Source: an uncultured Campylobacter sp.
GTDB taxonomy: Bacteria > Campylobacterota > Campylobacteria > Campylobacterales > Campylobacteraceae
Reading direction: 5' to 3'
DNA: 39,461 nucleotides
Assembly (NCBI RefSeq): GCF_905372745.1
Contig: NZ_CAJPQR010000018.1
Span: 1-39,461 of the forward strand
The translations under genes were made by a program, and so were the position numbers. Under the pieces are notes generated by a model. It saw only the letters and a list, made by a program, of their open reading frames with translations, searched no databases and was not told where the DNA came from. This document shows positions 16,182 through 24,292 of this stretch, one piece after another (the stretch's first letter is position 1; each line of letters starts with the position of its first letter).

Positions 16182-16306
16182 TTTTTATCCTTTTTTAAAT
16201 TTTGTCTTCTTTTGCTTCTCTCGAGCGTCTGCGTGACGAATCCGCGCATCAAAAATATCATAAAAAGCACGAATGCGCCAAGCATCACCGCATCAATTAT
16301 CTTCAT
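16178..16306 (-). CDS. 42-aa single-helix membrane protein
   Basis: Small gene of 43 codons: MKIIDAVMLGAFVLFMIFLM followed by RGFVTQTLERSKRRQ and a Lys-rich tail. It has one N-terminal membrane helix and a basic cytoplasmic end. Its start overlaps the stop region of the upstream endonuclease-like gene by 14 nt, and its stop overlaps the glyS start in an ATGA. This tight coupling on both sides, plus a sensible membrane-protein composition, supports a real gene. Function unknown. Confidence 0.75.
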   Translation of the reverse strand: MKIIDAVMLGAFVLFMIFLMRGFVTQTLERSKRRQNLKKDKK

Positions 16307-17630
16307 TTTCTATCCAAATTTGAGGTTCGTTTTTGTAGCTCACAACGCGAACGGAGGTAAAAATCGCCTCTTTTTCGTTGCGCGGCTTGCCCTTTGCTCC
16401 GTAAATTTTAATATCTCCGTACGGCGTGTAGAGCCTGCCGTTTCGCACTTCACCGCCGATACGGCTAAATACGTCGCCCGGGCGCGCTTGTTTTAGGTTT
16501 TTAGCATCCAGCATCTGTTCACGCGGATCTTGCGTTTCCTCATAAATTTTTACCGCATAATGCGAGCTGATCTCAAGATTTCCCTTAAACTCGTCTAGGC
16601 GGTTTACCGCTACGTCCATGACCCGGCCGAGTTTTGCGTCGTTTTTTGGCTCGTAAACATATATACCGCGCTTATCCTGCGCTAGCGTGAAGCCCTTTTT
16701 GTCCTTTTGCACGACCGTAGCGCGTTTTAGCAAAACGGGCAAATTTGACTTCTTTGACAGCTCGCCGACCCGCGCCTCGGCTATATGTTGCAGCGTATTT
16801 TTAGCGTTTTTATCAAAATTTAGCCTAAAAACCAGCGCGAAATGATCCGAAATTTGCGCTCCGTCTCGCTCAACCTTAAAGCTGTTTAAAACATAGTTTT
16901 GGCTAAGCGCGTCTTTGGAGAGCAGGACGTGATCGAGCGCATTTAGGCTAGTGTGCGAGTAGCGCTCGTGCTTTGGCAAAAACGCCCAAAGATTGGCTAA
17001 ATTTTTACTAGTCGTAAGATCGCCAAGCAGCTCTTTATCTCCGTAAGGCGTATTAAAATCGCCCAAAACCACGACCTTTTGGGTATCTGCTAAGGCTGAT
17101 TTTAGCGTGATAAAAGCCGTTTTTCTCTGCTTTAAAGGATTTTTTCTAGCGGGAAAATGCAAATTTAAAAGGCTAAATTTTTGCCCCTCCACTTCAAAAT
17201 CAAGCTTTAAAATGTCTCTTGTTTTTACGTTTGGCACGCTAAAAATCTGCGTTTTTTCAGGCTTTACGCGAGAGATGACGGCTAGGCCTACGGGGCCGTT
17301 TTTACCCTTTGAAAAGGCAAAATATTTATATCCCGCTTCCTTCATCAGCTCTTTTAAAATCATTTCGTTTTCTATCTCTTGAAGCGCGATGATATCGGCG
17401 TTTAGTTCTTTTATCTTTGCGCTTACGGCTTTAAATTTAGCGCTCGCTTTTTTCTCGTTCCACTCCGATTTGCCGACGATGAAATCCTTATACTCGCTAC
17501 CGTCGTTTTTGGCGTCAAATAAATTTTGTACGTTAAAAGTAGCGATCTTTAGCTCGGCGCCAGCCGCAAAAACGACGAAAAACAGAGCCGAAAAAAAGAG
17601 CGCAAAGAGCCTATTTGCAGTAAATTTCAT
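16293..17630 (-). CDS. exported endonuclease/exonuclease/phosphatase family protein
   Basis: 445 aa with an N-terminal signal peptide (FALFFSALFFVVFAAGA). The EEP fold follows with its active-site series: ATFNVQNLF, IIALQEIEN (metal-binding Glu), NLHFPARKN, VVLGDFNTPYG and ISDHFALVFRL (terminal Asp-His). All catalytic residues are present, so a secreted or periplasmic Mg-dependent nuclease or phosphoesterase is likely. A C-terminal region of about 170 residues (from about 275) is beta-rich and may be an OB-like domain seen in extracellular nucleases of this family. The GTG/ATG region overlaps trmL by 4 nt. Confidence 0.9.
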   Translation of the reverse strand: MKFTANRLFALFFSALFFVVFAAGAELKIATFNVQNLFDAKNDGSEYKDFIVGKSEWNEKKASAKFKAVSAKIKELNADIIALQEIENEMILKELMKEAGYKYFAFSKGKNGPVGLAVISRVKPEKTQIFSVPNVKTRDILKLDFEVEGQKFSLLNLHFPARKNPLKQRKTAFITLKSALADTQKVVVLGDFNTPYGDKELLGDLTTSKNLANLWAFLPKHERYSHTSLNALDHVLLSKDALSQNYVLNSFKVERDGAQISDHFALVFRLNFDKNAKNTLQHIAEARVGELSKKSNLPVLLKRATVVQKDKKGFTLAQDKRGIYVYEPKNDAKLGRVMDVAVNRLDEFKGNLEISSHYAVKIYEETQDPREQMLDAKNLKQARPGDVFSRIGGEVRNGRLYTPYGDIKIYGAKGKPRNEKEAIFTSVRVVSYKNEPQIWIENEDN

Positions 17631-18106
17631 AGCGCACTTCCAAAGCCTGACTGGGCGAAATTTTGCCTGATAGCCTCATACGCGATGATGCCCGCGCTCG
17701 TGGCTAAATTTAAACTCCTGCCGTGCTCGCCCATCGGGATTTTGATCGCGTTTGCGAAATTTCGCTCCATCAGCTCCATAGGCAGGCCCGTACTTTCGCC
17801 GCCAAAAAACAGAAAATCGCCTTTTTTAAACTCCGCTTCAAAATAAAATTTATGAGCCTTCGTCGTCGCGTAAAAAAATCTATCCTTGTAAGCGGCGTTT
17901 GCGTGCAAAAACTCGTCCAAACTCTCCCAGATCACCGGATTTAGCAGTGCCCAATAATCAAGCCCCGCGCGCCTAACAGCCTTTTCGCTGATGTCAAAAA
18001 CGGTCGGTTTTATTATATGCAGCTTAAGGTTTGCATTTACGCACATGCGGCCGATTGAGCCCGTATTTTGCGGGATTTGAGGATGAACGAGGACTATATT
18101 AAACAT
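17627..18106 (-). CDS. trmL: tRNA (cytidine/uridine-2'-O-)-methyltransferase, TrmL family
   Basis: 159-aa SPOUT-class methyltransferase expected to methylate the 2'-O of nucleotide 34 in tRNA-Leu isoacceptors using SAM. Signatures are VLVHPQIPQNTGSIGRMC at the N-terminus, FFGGESTGLP in the middle, and the knotted C-terminal SAM site IPMGEHGRSLNLATSAGI. Length is typical. It is the first gene of a five-gene coupled minus-strand set with the nuclease, the 42-aa protein, glyS and the zeta-like kinase. Confidence 0.93.
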   Translation of the reverse strand: MFNIVLVHPQIPQNTGSIGRMCVNANLKLHIIKPTVFDISEKAVRRAGLDYWALLNPVIWESLDEFLHANAAYKDRFFYATTKAHKFYFEAEFKKGDFLFFGGESTGLPMELMERNFANAIKIPMGEHGRSLNLATSAGIIAYEAIRQNFAQSGFGSAL

Positions 18107-18304
18107 TAAAAAGCCGCCTTAGCCTGCGTTTTAAAAGCCGCAAAAGTACTTGCCGAGTCGCTCAAATTTAGGCTTTTTGCAAAACTTATAAAGTTAAAAA
18201 GAATATTTTTATTTTGAAAATTTATAATTGAGATTTTTTCCACTTTCGCCTCTTTAAAATAGGGCTTGATTTTAGCTAATTTGCGCTTTTAACTAGGTTA
18301 ATTT

Positions 18305-19441
18305 TTAGCCGAGGCTTGACTTTTCGTTTAAAAATTTTTCTATCGCTAGATCCTGCCTGCGCCTTATTTCAGCGCCTATTGCAGCGCCTTTAAAGCCTTG
18401 CATTAAAATCCCCGTAGTGTCGATATCGGGTTCAAATTTAGCCTCATAAACGCCTAAATTTTTGGCTCTTTTTACGAGGCTGGGCGAGTTTAGCCCGAGC
18501 CAGCTTTTTAGCGGTTTTTCTAGCGCTATTTTAAGTAGTTCGCGCTCACTCGGACGACGCGAAAAAAACGGCTCTTTAACGCAGACTTCAAAGCTTTTTG
18601 GCAGTCCTAAGTCGTAAAAATTTCTAACGCCGAAGTAGCCGTTTAAAAGATATAAAAACTCGCGCTCGTCTTTTTTGCCGTTTTGTTTGGGTAGAAACTT
18701 AACCGCGCTTTTTAGTTTTGCGGCAAATTTTTCCGCATCGGCGCGGCTCAAATTTAGCCCAAAAATTTTACCAAGAAGACCTAGTTTGTAAAGATACCAA
18801 AAGCCGACCTCTTGAAATTTAGCGCCAAAAAGCTTCATTAGCTCGCCGTTTATGCGCTCTCGGCTAAGATCTGAGATACTTAGGCTCTTCATTAGCCTCA
18901 AACTATCACGCGCGATGCGGAAATTTAGCCGTGCGCTAAACTGCACCGCACGCAGTACGCGCAGGCTATCTTCGGCGAATTTTTCATCGTCGATATGGCG
19001 CAAGATACCGCGTTTTAGATCGCGCTGTCCGCCGTAAAAGTCCAAAAACGAGCCGTCAAAGATATTTATCATCATCGCATTTACGGTAAAGTCTCGGCGC
19101 AAAGACGCCGCGTGCTCGTCATCGGCATAAGCGACCTCAAACGCTTTGTGTCCTTCACCCGTTTTGTTTTCGGTTCGCGGTAAAGAAAGGTCGAAATTTT
19201 TAAATTTATAAACGAAGTAGTTTTTGCCCACGCCGCAAGCGCCGATTTGCGCCATCAGAGCGTCAAATTTAGCCGGGTCGATACCGTAAATTTCAACGTC
19301 AAAGTCGGAGATTTTTTTACCGAGCATCGCGTCGCGAACGCAACCGCCGACGATATATGCGCGCTTAGTGTGGGGTGCTAGAAAATCTCGCAGCCATTTT
19401 AGATTTTTATTTTTGCAGATTTTCGAGCCGATTTTCGACAT
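18305..19441 (-). CDS. cca: CCA tRNA nucleotidyltransferase / poly(A) polymerase family
   Basis: 378-aa class II nucleotidyltransferase that adds or repairs the 3' CCA end of tRNAs. The head domain has GGCVRD (32-37) and the catalytic carboxylates Asp46 and Asp48 (SDFDVEIYG). RRDFTVNAM and the RNA-binding motif SLRVLRAVQFSARL follow. The gene order with a CiaD-like gene and a small helical gene matches C. jejuni Cj0789-Cj0788-Cj0787 as I recall it. The 5' end overlaps the CiaD-like gene by 35 nt; no nearer start is available, so the overlap appears genuine. Confidence 0.93.
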   Translation of the reverse strand: MSKIGSKICKNKNLKWLRDFLAPHTKRAYIVGGCVRDAMLGKKISDFDVEIYGIDPAKFDALMAQIGACGVGKNYFVYKFKNFDLSLPRTENKTGEGHKAFEVAYADDEHAASLRRDFTVNAMMINIFDGSFLDFYGGQRDLKRGILRHIDDEKFAEDSLRVLRAVQFSARLNFRIARDSLRLMKSLSISDLSRERINGELMKLFGAKFQEVGFWYLYKLGLLGKIFGLNLSRADAEKFAAKLKSAVKFLPKQNGKKDEREFLYLLNGYFGVRNFYDLGLPKSFEVCVKEPFFSRRPSERELLKIALEKPLKSWLGLNSPSLVKRAKNLGVYEAKFEPDIDTTGILMQGFKGAAIGAEIRRRQDLAIEKFLNEKSSLG

Positions 19442-19931
19442 TTGCCAGCACGAATTCTAAAAATTTAAGCGTGAGCGAGAGCCTGTCTTTTAGGTTTTCC
19501 TCGCCGGTCGCGTTTAGCCCCTCAAAAAGCACCAAAACGCGCTCTTTTAGGTTTTTTAGAAATATCTCCTCGCCCGTGAAATTCGCAACCTCGACCTCAA
19601 AGGCTTTTTGCGGGGCGGCGGTCAGGTCGGACTCCTGGACGGCGTCAAATTTCGCCGCCATTTTTTGCGAGTTTACCGCATTATCTAAAGCCGCCTCAAA
19701 CTCGCTAGCCTCGTCCGCTACGCTTATCTCGCCGACTAAATTTGCAAGGCCCGCGGCATTGGTTAAATTTACGTCGCCGCTTGACGCCGGAACACCCGTC
19801 AAATTTGCCGCGCTTTCAGCCTCGCTAGCGCCCAAGTTTTCCTGCGCGGCGTCCATTCGCTCTAGCTCCATCGCCACCTCGTCTATCGCCATTTTCGCTA
19901 TTTCTTCTAGTTTCATAGTTTTATCAGCCAC
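19407..19931 (-). CDS. ciaD: CiaD-like protein
   Basis: 174-aa acidic protein with a short conserved N-terminus (MKLEEIAKMAIDEVAMELERM), a long Ala/Glu-rich, probably disordered middle (about 28-110), and a helical C-terminus (EEIFLKNLKERVLVLFEGLNAT, LTLKFLEFVLANVENRLENL). C-terminus and position before cca fit CiaD (Cj0788), described in C. jejuni as a secreted effector involved in host-cell invasion. The middle region is low in complexity and the invasion role may not carry over to this species. No signal peptide is seen, as expected for export through the flagellar apparatus. Confidence 0.78.
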   Translation of the reverse strand: MADKTMKLEEIAKMAIDEVAMELERMDAAQENLGASEAESAANLTGVPASSGDVNLTNAAGLANLVGEISVADEASEFEAALDNAVNSQKMAAKFDAVQESDLTAAPQKAFEVEVANFTGEEIFLKNLKERVLVLFEGLNATGEENLKDRLSLTLKFLEFVLANVENRLENLQK

Positions 19932-20158
19932 CTTTTAAATTCGGTTATTTCTTCGTCCGTTTTCATCTTGACGAAAAAATCGCGCATCTGCTCGTTCACG
20001 CCCGTTTTTTTCCTGCTAAGGCCGCTTAGACGCCTTATCGCGGCGATCGCGGCGGCGTTTGCAGGCTCGCGCTTTAGAATATTTCTATAAACTATCAGCG
20101 CGTCGTCTTTTAGCCCTTGAGCCTCGTAGATTAGGGCCTCGGTAATCGTATCTTTCAT
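19913..20158 (-). CDS. small helical protein, TPR-like (Cj0787-type)
   Basis: 81 aa from the ATG two nucleotides after the leuB stop; the longer frame upstream runs inside leuB and was rejected. The N-terminal part (ALIYEAQGLKDDALIVYRNILKREPANAAAIAAIRRL) is one TPR-like helix pair. The C-terminal part (MRDFFVKMKTDEEITEFKRWLI) is helical and charged. It overlaps the CiaD-like gene by 19 nt. Its position matches the small gene next to ciaD in C. jejuni. It may be a partner or chaperone of the CiaD-like protein (inference). Confidence 0.8.
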   Translation of the reverse strand: MKDTITEALIYEAQGLKDDALIVYRNILKREPANAAAIAAIRRLSGLSRKKTGVNEQMRDFFVKMKTDEEITEFKRWLIKL

Positions 20159-20160
20159 CT

Positions 20161-21234
20161 TTACGCTTTTTTTACGAGCGAGGCTACGATACTGCCCATT
20201 TCGCTCGTAGTGCAAATTTCTTTAGCGTCAAATTGCGCTATATCCTTCGTCCTGTATCCTTGTGCGAGAGCGGCTTTTACGGCGTTTTCGATCGCTTGCG
20301 CGGCCGCGTTTTCGCCAAATGAATACCTAAGCATCATCGCGGCGCTTAGTATAGTAGCGACCGGGTTTGCGATGCCCTGCCCAGCGATATCGGGCGCGCT
20401 GCCGTGGATAGGCTCGTAGATGCCTACCTTGCCCCCGATGCTGGCACTCGGTAGTAGTCCGATCGAGCCGCACACCATGCTAGCCTCGTCGCTTAGGATA
20501 TCGCCGAAGAGATTTTCCGTCAAAATCACGTCGAATTTACTAGGCGCTCGCACTAACTGCATCGCCGCGTTATCGACGTACATAAACTCCAAATTTACCT
20601 CCGGATAGCTCTTTGCGACCTCGCTCGTGACCTCGCGCCAGAGCTGACTAGTCTCTAGCACGTTTGCCTTATCGACCATGCAGACGCGTTTTTTGCGCTT
20701 CATCGCGGTTTCAAATCCGACCTTTGCGATGCGCTCGATCTCCTCGCTCGTGTAGGTCATCGTGTTGTAGGCGCTGTTTTCTTTTTTCTCGCGCGGCTGA
20801 CCGAAGTATATCCCGCCCGTTAGCTCGCGAACCACGATAAAATCGACGCCCTGAAGGACAGAGGGCTTTAGCGTGCTAGCATCCACCAGCTCGTCAAATA
20901 TCATCGCGGGGCGCAAATTCGCATACGCACCAAGCTCTTTTCGCAGCTTCAAAAGCCCGCTTTCAGGACGCAGATGACGCGGCAAGCCGTCCCATTTTGG
21001 CCCGCCTATGGCACCAAACAGCACCGCGTCCGAGTTTAGCGCACCGTTTAGCGTCTCGCTAGGCAAAGGCTCGCCAAACACGTCGATCGCCGCACCGCCC
21101 ATCAGATAAAAGTTATAGCTAAGCTCGAAACCAAACTCCGCGCTAGCCGCATCTAGCGCCTTTATCGCCTCATCGACTATCTCAGGGCCGATGCCGTCGC
21201 CTTTTATCACCGCTATGTTATAAATTTTAGCCAT
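20161..21234 (-). CDS. leuB: 3-isopropylmalate dehydrogenase
   Basis: 357-aa NAD-dependent decarboxylating dehydrogenase of leucine synthesis. It has KGDGIGPEI at the N-terminus, GAIGGPKWD, RPESGLLKLRKELGAYANLRP, RELTGGIYFG with the catalytic Tyr region (AYNTMTYT), DKANVLETS with the catalytic Lys, YVDNAAMQLV and LTENLFGDILSDEAS, and EPIHGSAPDIAG near the C-terminus. Full length. It follows leuD by 1 nt, so the two are one operon with the small helical gene behind. Confidence 0.96.
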   Translation of the reverse strand: MAKIYNIAVIKGDGIGPEIVDEAIKALDAASAEFGFELSYNFYLMGGAAIDVFGEPLPSETLNGALNSDAVLFGAIGGPKWDGLPRHLRPESGLLKLRKELGAYANLRPAMIFDELVDASTLKPSVLQGVDFIVVRELTGGIYFGQPREKKENSAYNTMTYTSEEIERIAKVGFETAMKRKKRVCMVDKANVLETSQLWREVTSEVAKSYPEVNLEFMYVDNAAMQLVRAPSKFDVILTENLFGDILSDEASMVCGSIGLLPSASIGGKVGIYEPIHGSAPDIAGQGIANPVATILSAAMMLRYSFGENAAAQAIENAVKAALAQGYRTKDIAQFDAKEICTTSEMGSIVASLVKKA

Positions 21235-21235
21235 C

Positions 21236-21718
21236 TTATATCCTTGTTTTCGCGTATTCTATGAGGCCGCCGCTTTTTAAAAGCTCTTGCATAAACGGCG
21301 GTATCGGGCTAAATTTATACTCTTTGCCGCTAGTTAAATTTACGACCGCGCCGTTATCCACGTCGATTTTTAGCTCGTCGCCCGCGTTTATCTCGTCCGT
21401 TTCTTTGATTTCTAGTATCAAAAGCCCAGTGTTAAAGCTGTTTCTATAAAAAATCCTAGCAAAGCTCTTTGCTATCACCGCGCCTATGCCTGCGGCCTTA
21501 AGCGCCAAAGGAGCGTGCTCGCGCGAGCTGCCGCAGCCGAAATTTTCGCCCGCTACGATAACGTCGCCCGCGGAGATTTTTTTGCTAAATTCAGGATCGG
21601 CGTCCTCCATGATGTGAGTGGCCAAGATTTTTTCGTCCGAGGTGTTGAGATAGCGCGCGGCTATGATGATGTCGGTGTCGATATTGTCGCCGAATTTCCA
21701 GACTTTTGCTTGTTTCAT
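21236..21718 (-). CDS. leuD: 3-isopropylmalate dehydratase small subunit
   Basis: 160-aa small subunit of isopropylmalate isomerase, which with LeuC converts 2- to 3-isopropylmalate. KFGDNIDTDIIIAARYLN and the swivelling-domain signature GENFGCGSSREHAPLALKAAG are present, and IAKSFARIFYRNSFNTGLL is typical. The length is that of the archaeal/epsilon-type short LeuD. leuC and leuA are not in the window. No gene lies upstream for 315 nt. Confidence 0.95.
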   Translation of the reverse strand: MKQAKVWKFGDNIDTDIIIAARYLNTSDEKILATHIMEDADPEFSKKISAGDVIVAGENFGCGSSREHAPLALKAAGIGAVIAKSFARIFYRNSFNTGLLILEIKETDEINAGDELKIDVDNGAVVNLTSGKEYKFSPIPPFMQELLKSGGLIEYAKTRI

Positions 21719-21851
21719 GATTTGCCTTAAGATTAAATTTGGGCGATTTTATCCAAAAGAAGCTAAATAAACAATCAAAGCGCGCAGGGTAGCGGTCGGT
21801 GCGGGCAAATTTGAGGTTAAATTTAAACGGTTCGGCTCGCGAGTTAAATTT

Positions 21852-22012
21852 TATATAAAAACAAGCTTACTGAGCAGGAAATTTAACAAACCGCATAAAT
21901 TTTGAGCGGCTAGAAAAGCAGAGTTTTTAGAGCGGTGCGGGATAGCGGTTAAATTTGATTTAGAGGTTGGACGAGATATCGCTAGGATACTCGTCCGTAG
22001 ATTTTTTATTTT
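21852..22012 (+). ncRNA. possible small RNA ending in an orphan terminator
   Basis: Within the gene-free stretch 21719-22033, a plus-strand hairpin (GGACGAG / CTCGTCC with four further pairs, 21968-21995) is followed by a run of T (ATTTTTTATTTTT). No plus-strand gene lies upstream for this terminator to serve; the nearest are minus-strand leuD and the 28-aa peptide. A TATATA -10-like word at 21852-21857 could start a transcript of about 150 nt. Speculative. Confidence 0.25.
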
Positions 22013-22033
22013 TATGTTTCGTTATGTTACCCG

Positions 22034-22120
22034 TTAAAACAAAACCACCGCTGCGGTTAGACAGCCCCAAAGCACGGCTCCGATAGCCATAGTTACGTGA
22101 GTTACTGCAGAATCTTTCAT
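22034..22120 (-). CDS. 28-aa single-helix membrane peptide
   Basis: 29-codon gene: MKDSAVTHVTMAIGAVLWGC followed by LTAAVVLF. One membrane helix with a central Trp-Gly. It has an ideal AAAGGAG ribosome binding site 6 nt upstream and a TATAAT -10 box, about 25 nt before the start. The helix pattern (xxLWGxLxAAxxL) recalls MetS-type small subunits of NSS methionine/alanine importers, but no such transporter is adjacent. The strong initiation signals make translation likely; function is open. Confidence 0.65.
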   Translation of the reverse strand: MKDSAVTHVTMAIGAVLWGCLTAAVVLF

Positions 22121-22144
22121 CTTTTTCTCCTTTATTTTTGGAGA

Positions 22145-22150
22145 ATTATA
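22145..22150 (-). promoter_or_regulatory. -10 box for the 28-aa membrane peptide
   Basis: TATAAT on the minus strand, about 25 nt before the start codon, giving a very short leader that carries the AAAGGAG ribosome binding site. Confidence 0.6.
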
Positions 22151-22375
22151 ATGACCTTTTGTGTCCTCAATGTGTCCTTTGTATGACTTTTTAAAATTTC
22201 ACTTGAAATTTACGCTTATTTCATCAAATTTACCGCAAATTCGGTTGCATCGTTAGTAGCAAATTTAAATTTTCGTCAAATTTTGCGTCCGCAAGTAAAA
22301 TTTGCCGCCCGCCCCGATAGCTAAATTCGCCCGCTAAAGAAGCGCAAATTTGAACTATTTTAGCCGCGTTTTGCC

Positions 22376-23437
22376 TCAAATTTTACGCGCGTTTGGGATC
22401 ATTACGCTCACGGTCGTGCCACGTCCAGGCTCGCTTTCATAGCTTATCTCTCCGCCTAAAAGATGAACGATACGCCGCACGATAGATAGCCCCAGGCCGC
22501 TACCTTTGCCCTTGTGCGACTCCTCGCATTGATAAAATTTATCGTAGATTTTTTCTAGCTTTTTAGCCTCTATGCCTGCCCCCTCGTCGCTAATGCGCAC
22601 TACAAGCCAACCGCCCTCTTCGCGGCAGCTCACGCCGACGTCCGCGGCCGAATACTTTAGCGCGTTATCCATCAAATTTAGCCAAATTTGCGCCAGCATC
22701 GAGGCGTTGCTACGTACGCTTACGGCGGCTAGATCCAGATCAAACTCCCGCCCGTCGTACTTTTGCATTAGCATCGCCGCAGCCTTTCGCAGCTGCTCGT
22801 CTACGCGCACGTTCTCGTCCAAATTTACGCCCGCTTGGCTGTCTAGGCGCGAGAGCAGCAGCATATCCTCGCACAGACTGCTTAGCGAGTTTGCCTGCTC
22901 TTTTATGAGGTCTAGATACTCGTTTCTGCGCGCTTCGTCCGTCTCGTCCTGTGCGATCTCGCAGTAGCCGCTGATGACGCTTAGGGGCGTTTTTAGCTCG
23001 TGCGAGACGTTTGAAATGAAGTCTTTTTGCATGTAGTCCATTTTTTCTAGCGCCGCCGCGGTCAAATTTATATTTGCCGCCAGCTCGTCTAGCTCGTGCA
23101 GGTATTCGCTATCCGCGCCGCGTTTGCAGTTCTTACGCGAAACCCTAACGGCAAAGTCGCCTCTAGCGATCTTGCCGGCTGCTAGCCTAAAGTTCTCGAC
23201 GTATCTTAAAAAATACGCCGTTACGGCATAAAATATCGCTCCGCCCGCGCCCATCACGATCGCGCAAAAGCTGATGATGCCCCAAAACATCCCAAGCTTC
23301 ACCTCAAATATCCGCTCGTAAGCCAGTATCGCCGCCGATGCCGCGATGCAAAGCACGCAAAAGACGAAGATAAACATCGCCGCGGTGTAGGTTTTTAGGC
23401 TGATTAGATATTTTTTCTTATTTTGTGTAGTATTCAT
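22376..23437 (-). CDS. sensor histidine kinase with minimal periplasmic loop
   Basis: 353-aa membrane kinase. TM1 is at about 14-40 and TM2 at about 51-77, leaving only about ten residues outside, so it is probably not a classical extracellular-ligand sensor. A HAMP-like linker (about 78-130) leads to the H-box FISNVSHELKTPLSV with His146. N-box (NLMDNALKYS) and G-boxes (DEGAGIEAKKLEKIYDKFYQ, GSGLGLSIVRRIV, GRGTTVSVMIP) are complete. Its start overlaps the end of the secreted YD-like gene by 20 nt, and the response regulator is the first gene of the same operon. Confidence 0.94.
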   Translation of the reverse strand: MNTTQNKKKYLISLKTYTAAMFIFVFCVLCIAASAAILAYERIFEVKLGMFWGIISFCAIVMGAGGAIFYAVTAYFLRYVENFRLAAGKIARGDFAVRVSRKNCKRGADSEYLHELDELAANINLTAAALEKMDYMQKDFISNVSHELKTPLSVISGYCEIAQDETDEARRNEYLDLIKEQANSLSSLCEDMLLLSRLDSQAGVNLDENVRVDEQLRKAAAMLMQKYDGREFDLDLAAVSVRSNASMLAQIWLNLMDNALKYSAADVGVSCREEGGWLVVRISDEGAGIEAKKLEKIYDKFYQCEESHKGKGSGLGLSIVRRIVHLLGGEISYESEPGRGTTVSVMIPNARKI

Positions 23438-24275
23438 ATTTTATTTCCATTTTTTTATATAGACCGATCTCTTTTATGTCGCCGTTTTCGTAGTATTTGT
23501 CCACGGGCTTAAATTTGACCGAGGTTTTATGCGTCAAATTTCCCCGCTCATCCCTGATTATGTCTTTAAACTGTAAGATTTGCCCGATTTTTGCCTCAGA
23601 TCCGAAGTAATTTACCGACGTATACTCCATCTCGTCGCCGTTTGCGGCGTAGTAATAAACCCATTTTGAGCCCGGGGCTTGCGTGATTTTTTCATATTCG
23701 CCGTTTTGCTTGCGCTCGTAACTTATCTCTATACCGTGCCGCGGCTCCATATTATTTTCTATCCGCGTTAAAACGCCCTTTTCGTCGTAGACGTAGCTAT
23801 CGTCCATCACTAGCGTCCCGCCGGAATACACCGTCCTAGCGATCATTTTGCCGTCCTTGCCGTAAGTGGTTTTCTCCGTGTGCGGGTAAAATCTATCCTC
23901 CACGTGCTGCTCTTTGGCCGTCGCGACTAAATTTTCGCCGTCAAATTCGTATTCATAGAGATAAACGGCGCTATCTTGATATTTTTTGCGGATTAGCCCG
24001 TCTTTGCCGTATTCAAACAAAACCGAGCTGTTTGGTACGCCGTTTATGTGTTCGGTTTCTTGCACTATATAGCCGTTTTCGTTAAACTCCGTTCGCTTCA
24101 CGCGCGTATTTTCTAGCGCGCCCGAGCCGTCTATAGAGTATTCGTACTCCGTAGCCGTCATGCTTTTGACCTCGCCTTTTAGATCCTTTTTGATCCAGTC
24201 GCTTTGCGGTAAAACGGCCGAGTTTAGATAGCAAACCGCCGATGCCGCCGCTAAAATAGCTTTTAAAATTTTCAC
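23418..24275 (-). CDS. exported YD-repeat-like protein inside a two-component operon
   Basis: 285 aa from the GTG at 24275, which has GGGGGAG just upstream; a GTG seven codons earlier lies in the regulator's stop region and has no such site. A signal peptide (VKILKAILAAASAVCYLNSA) is followed by beta-rich repeats of about 20 residues of the form Y-x-x-x-G-x-(I/L/M)-x-x, e.g. FNENGYIVQET, YGKDGLIRKK, YGKDGKMIART, DEKGVLTRIE and DERGNLTHKT. This is the YD/RHS-like repeat pattern of cell-envelope and toxin-carrier proteins, here short and without a toxin domain. It is placed between the response regulator and the kinase, overlapping the kinase start. Possibly a periplasmic input or output protein of the system (inference). 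Confidence 0.85.
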   Translation of the reverse strand: MKILKAILAAASAVCYLNSAVLPQSDWIKKDLKGEVKSMTATEYEYSIDGSGALENTRVKRTEFNENGYIVQETEHINGVPNSSVLFEYGKDGLIRKKYQDSAVYLYEYEFDGENLVATAKEQHVEDRFYPHTEKTTYGKDGKMIARTVYSGGTLVMDDSYVYDEKGVLTRIENNMEPRHGIEISYERKQNGEYEKITQAPGSKWVYYYAANGDEMEYTSVNYFGSEAKIGQILQFKDIIRDERGNLTHKTSVKFKPVDKYYENGDIKEIGLYKKMEIKYEYYTK

Positions 24276-24292
24276 TTTATCTCCCCCGCCCC

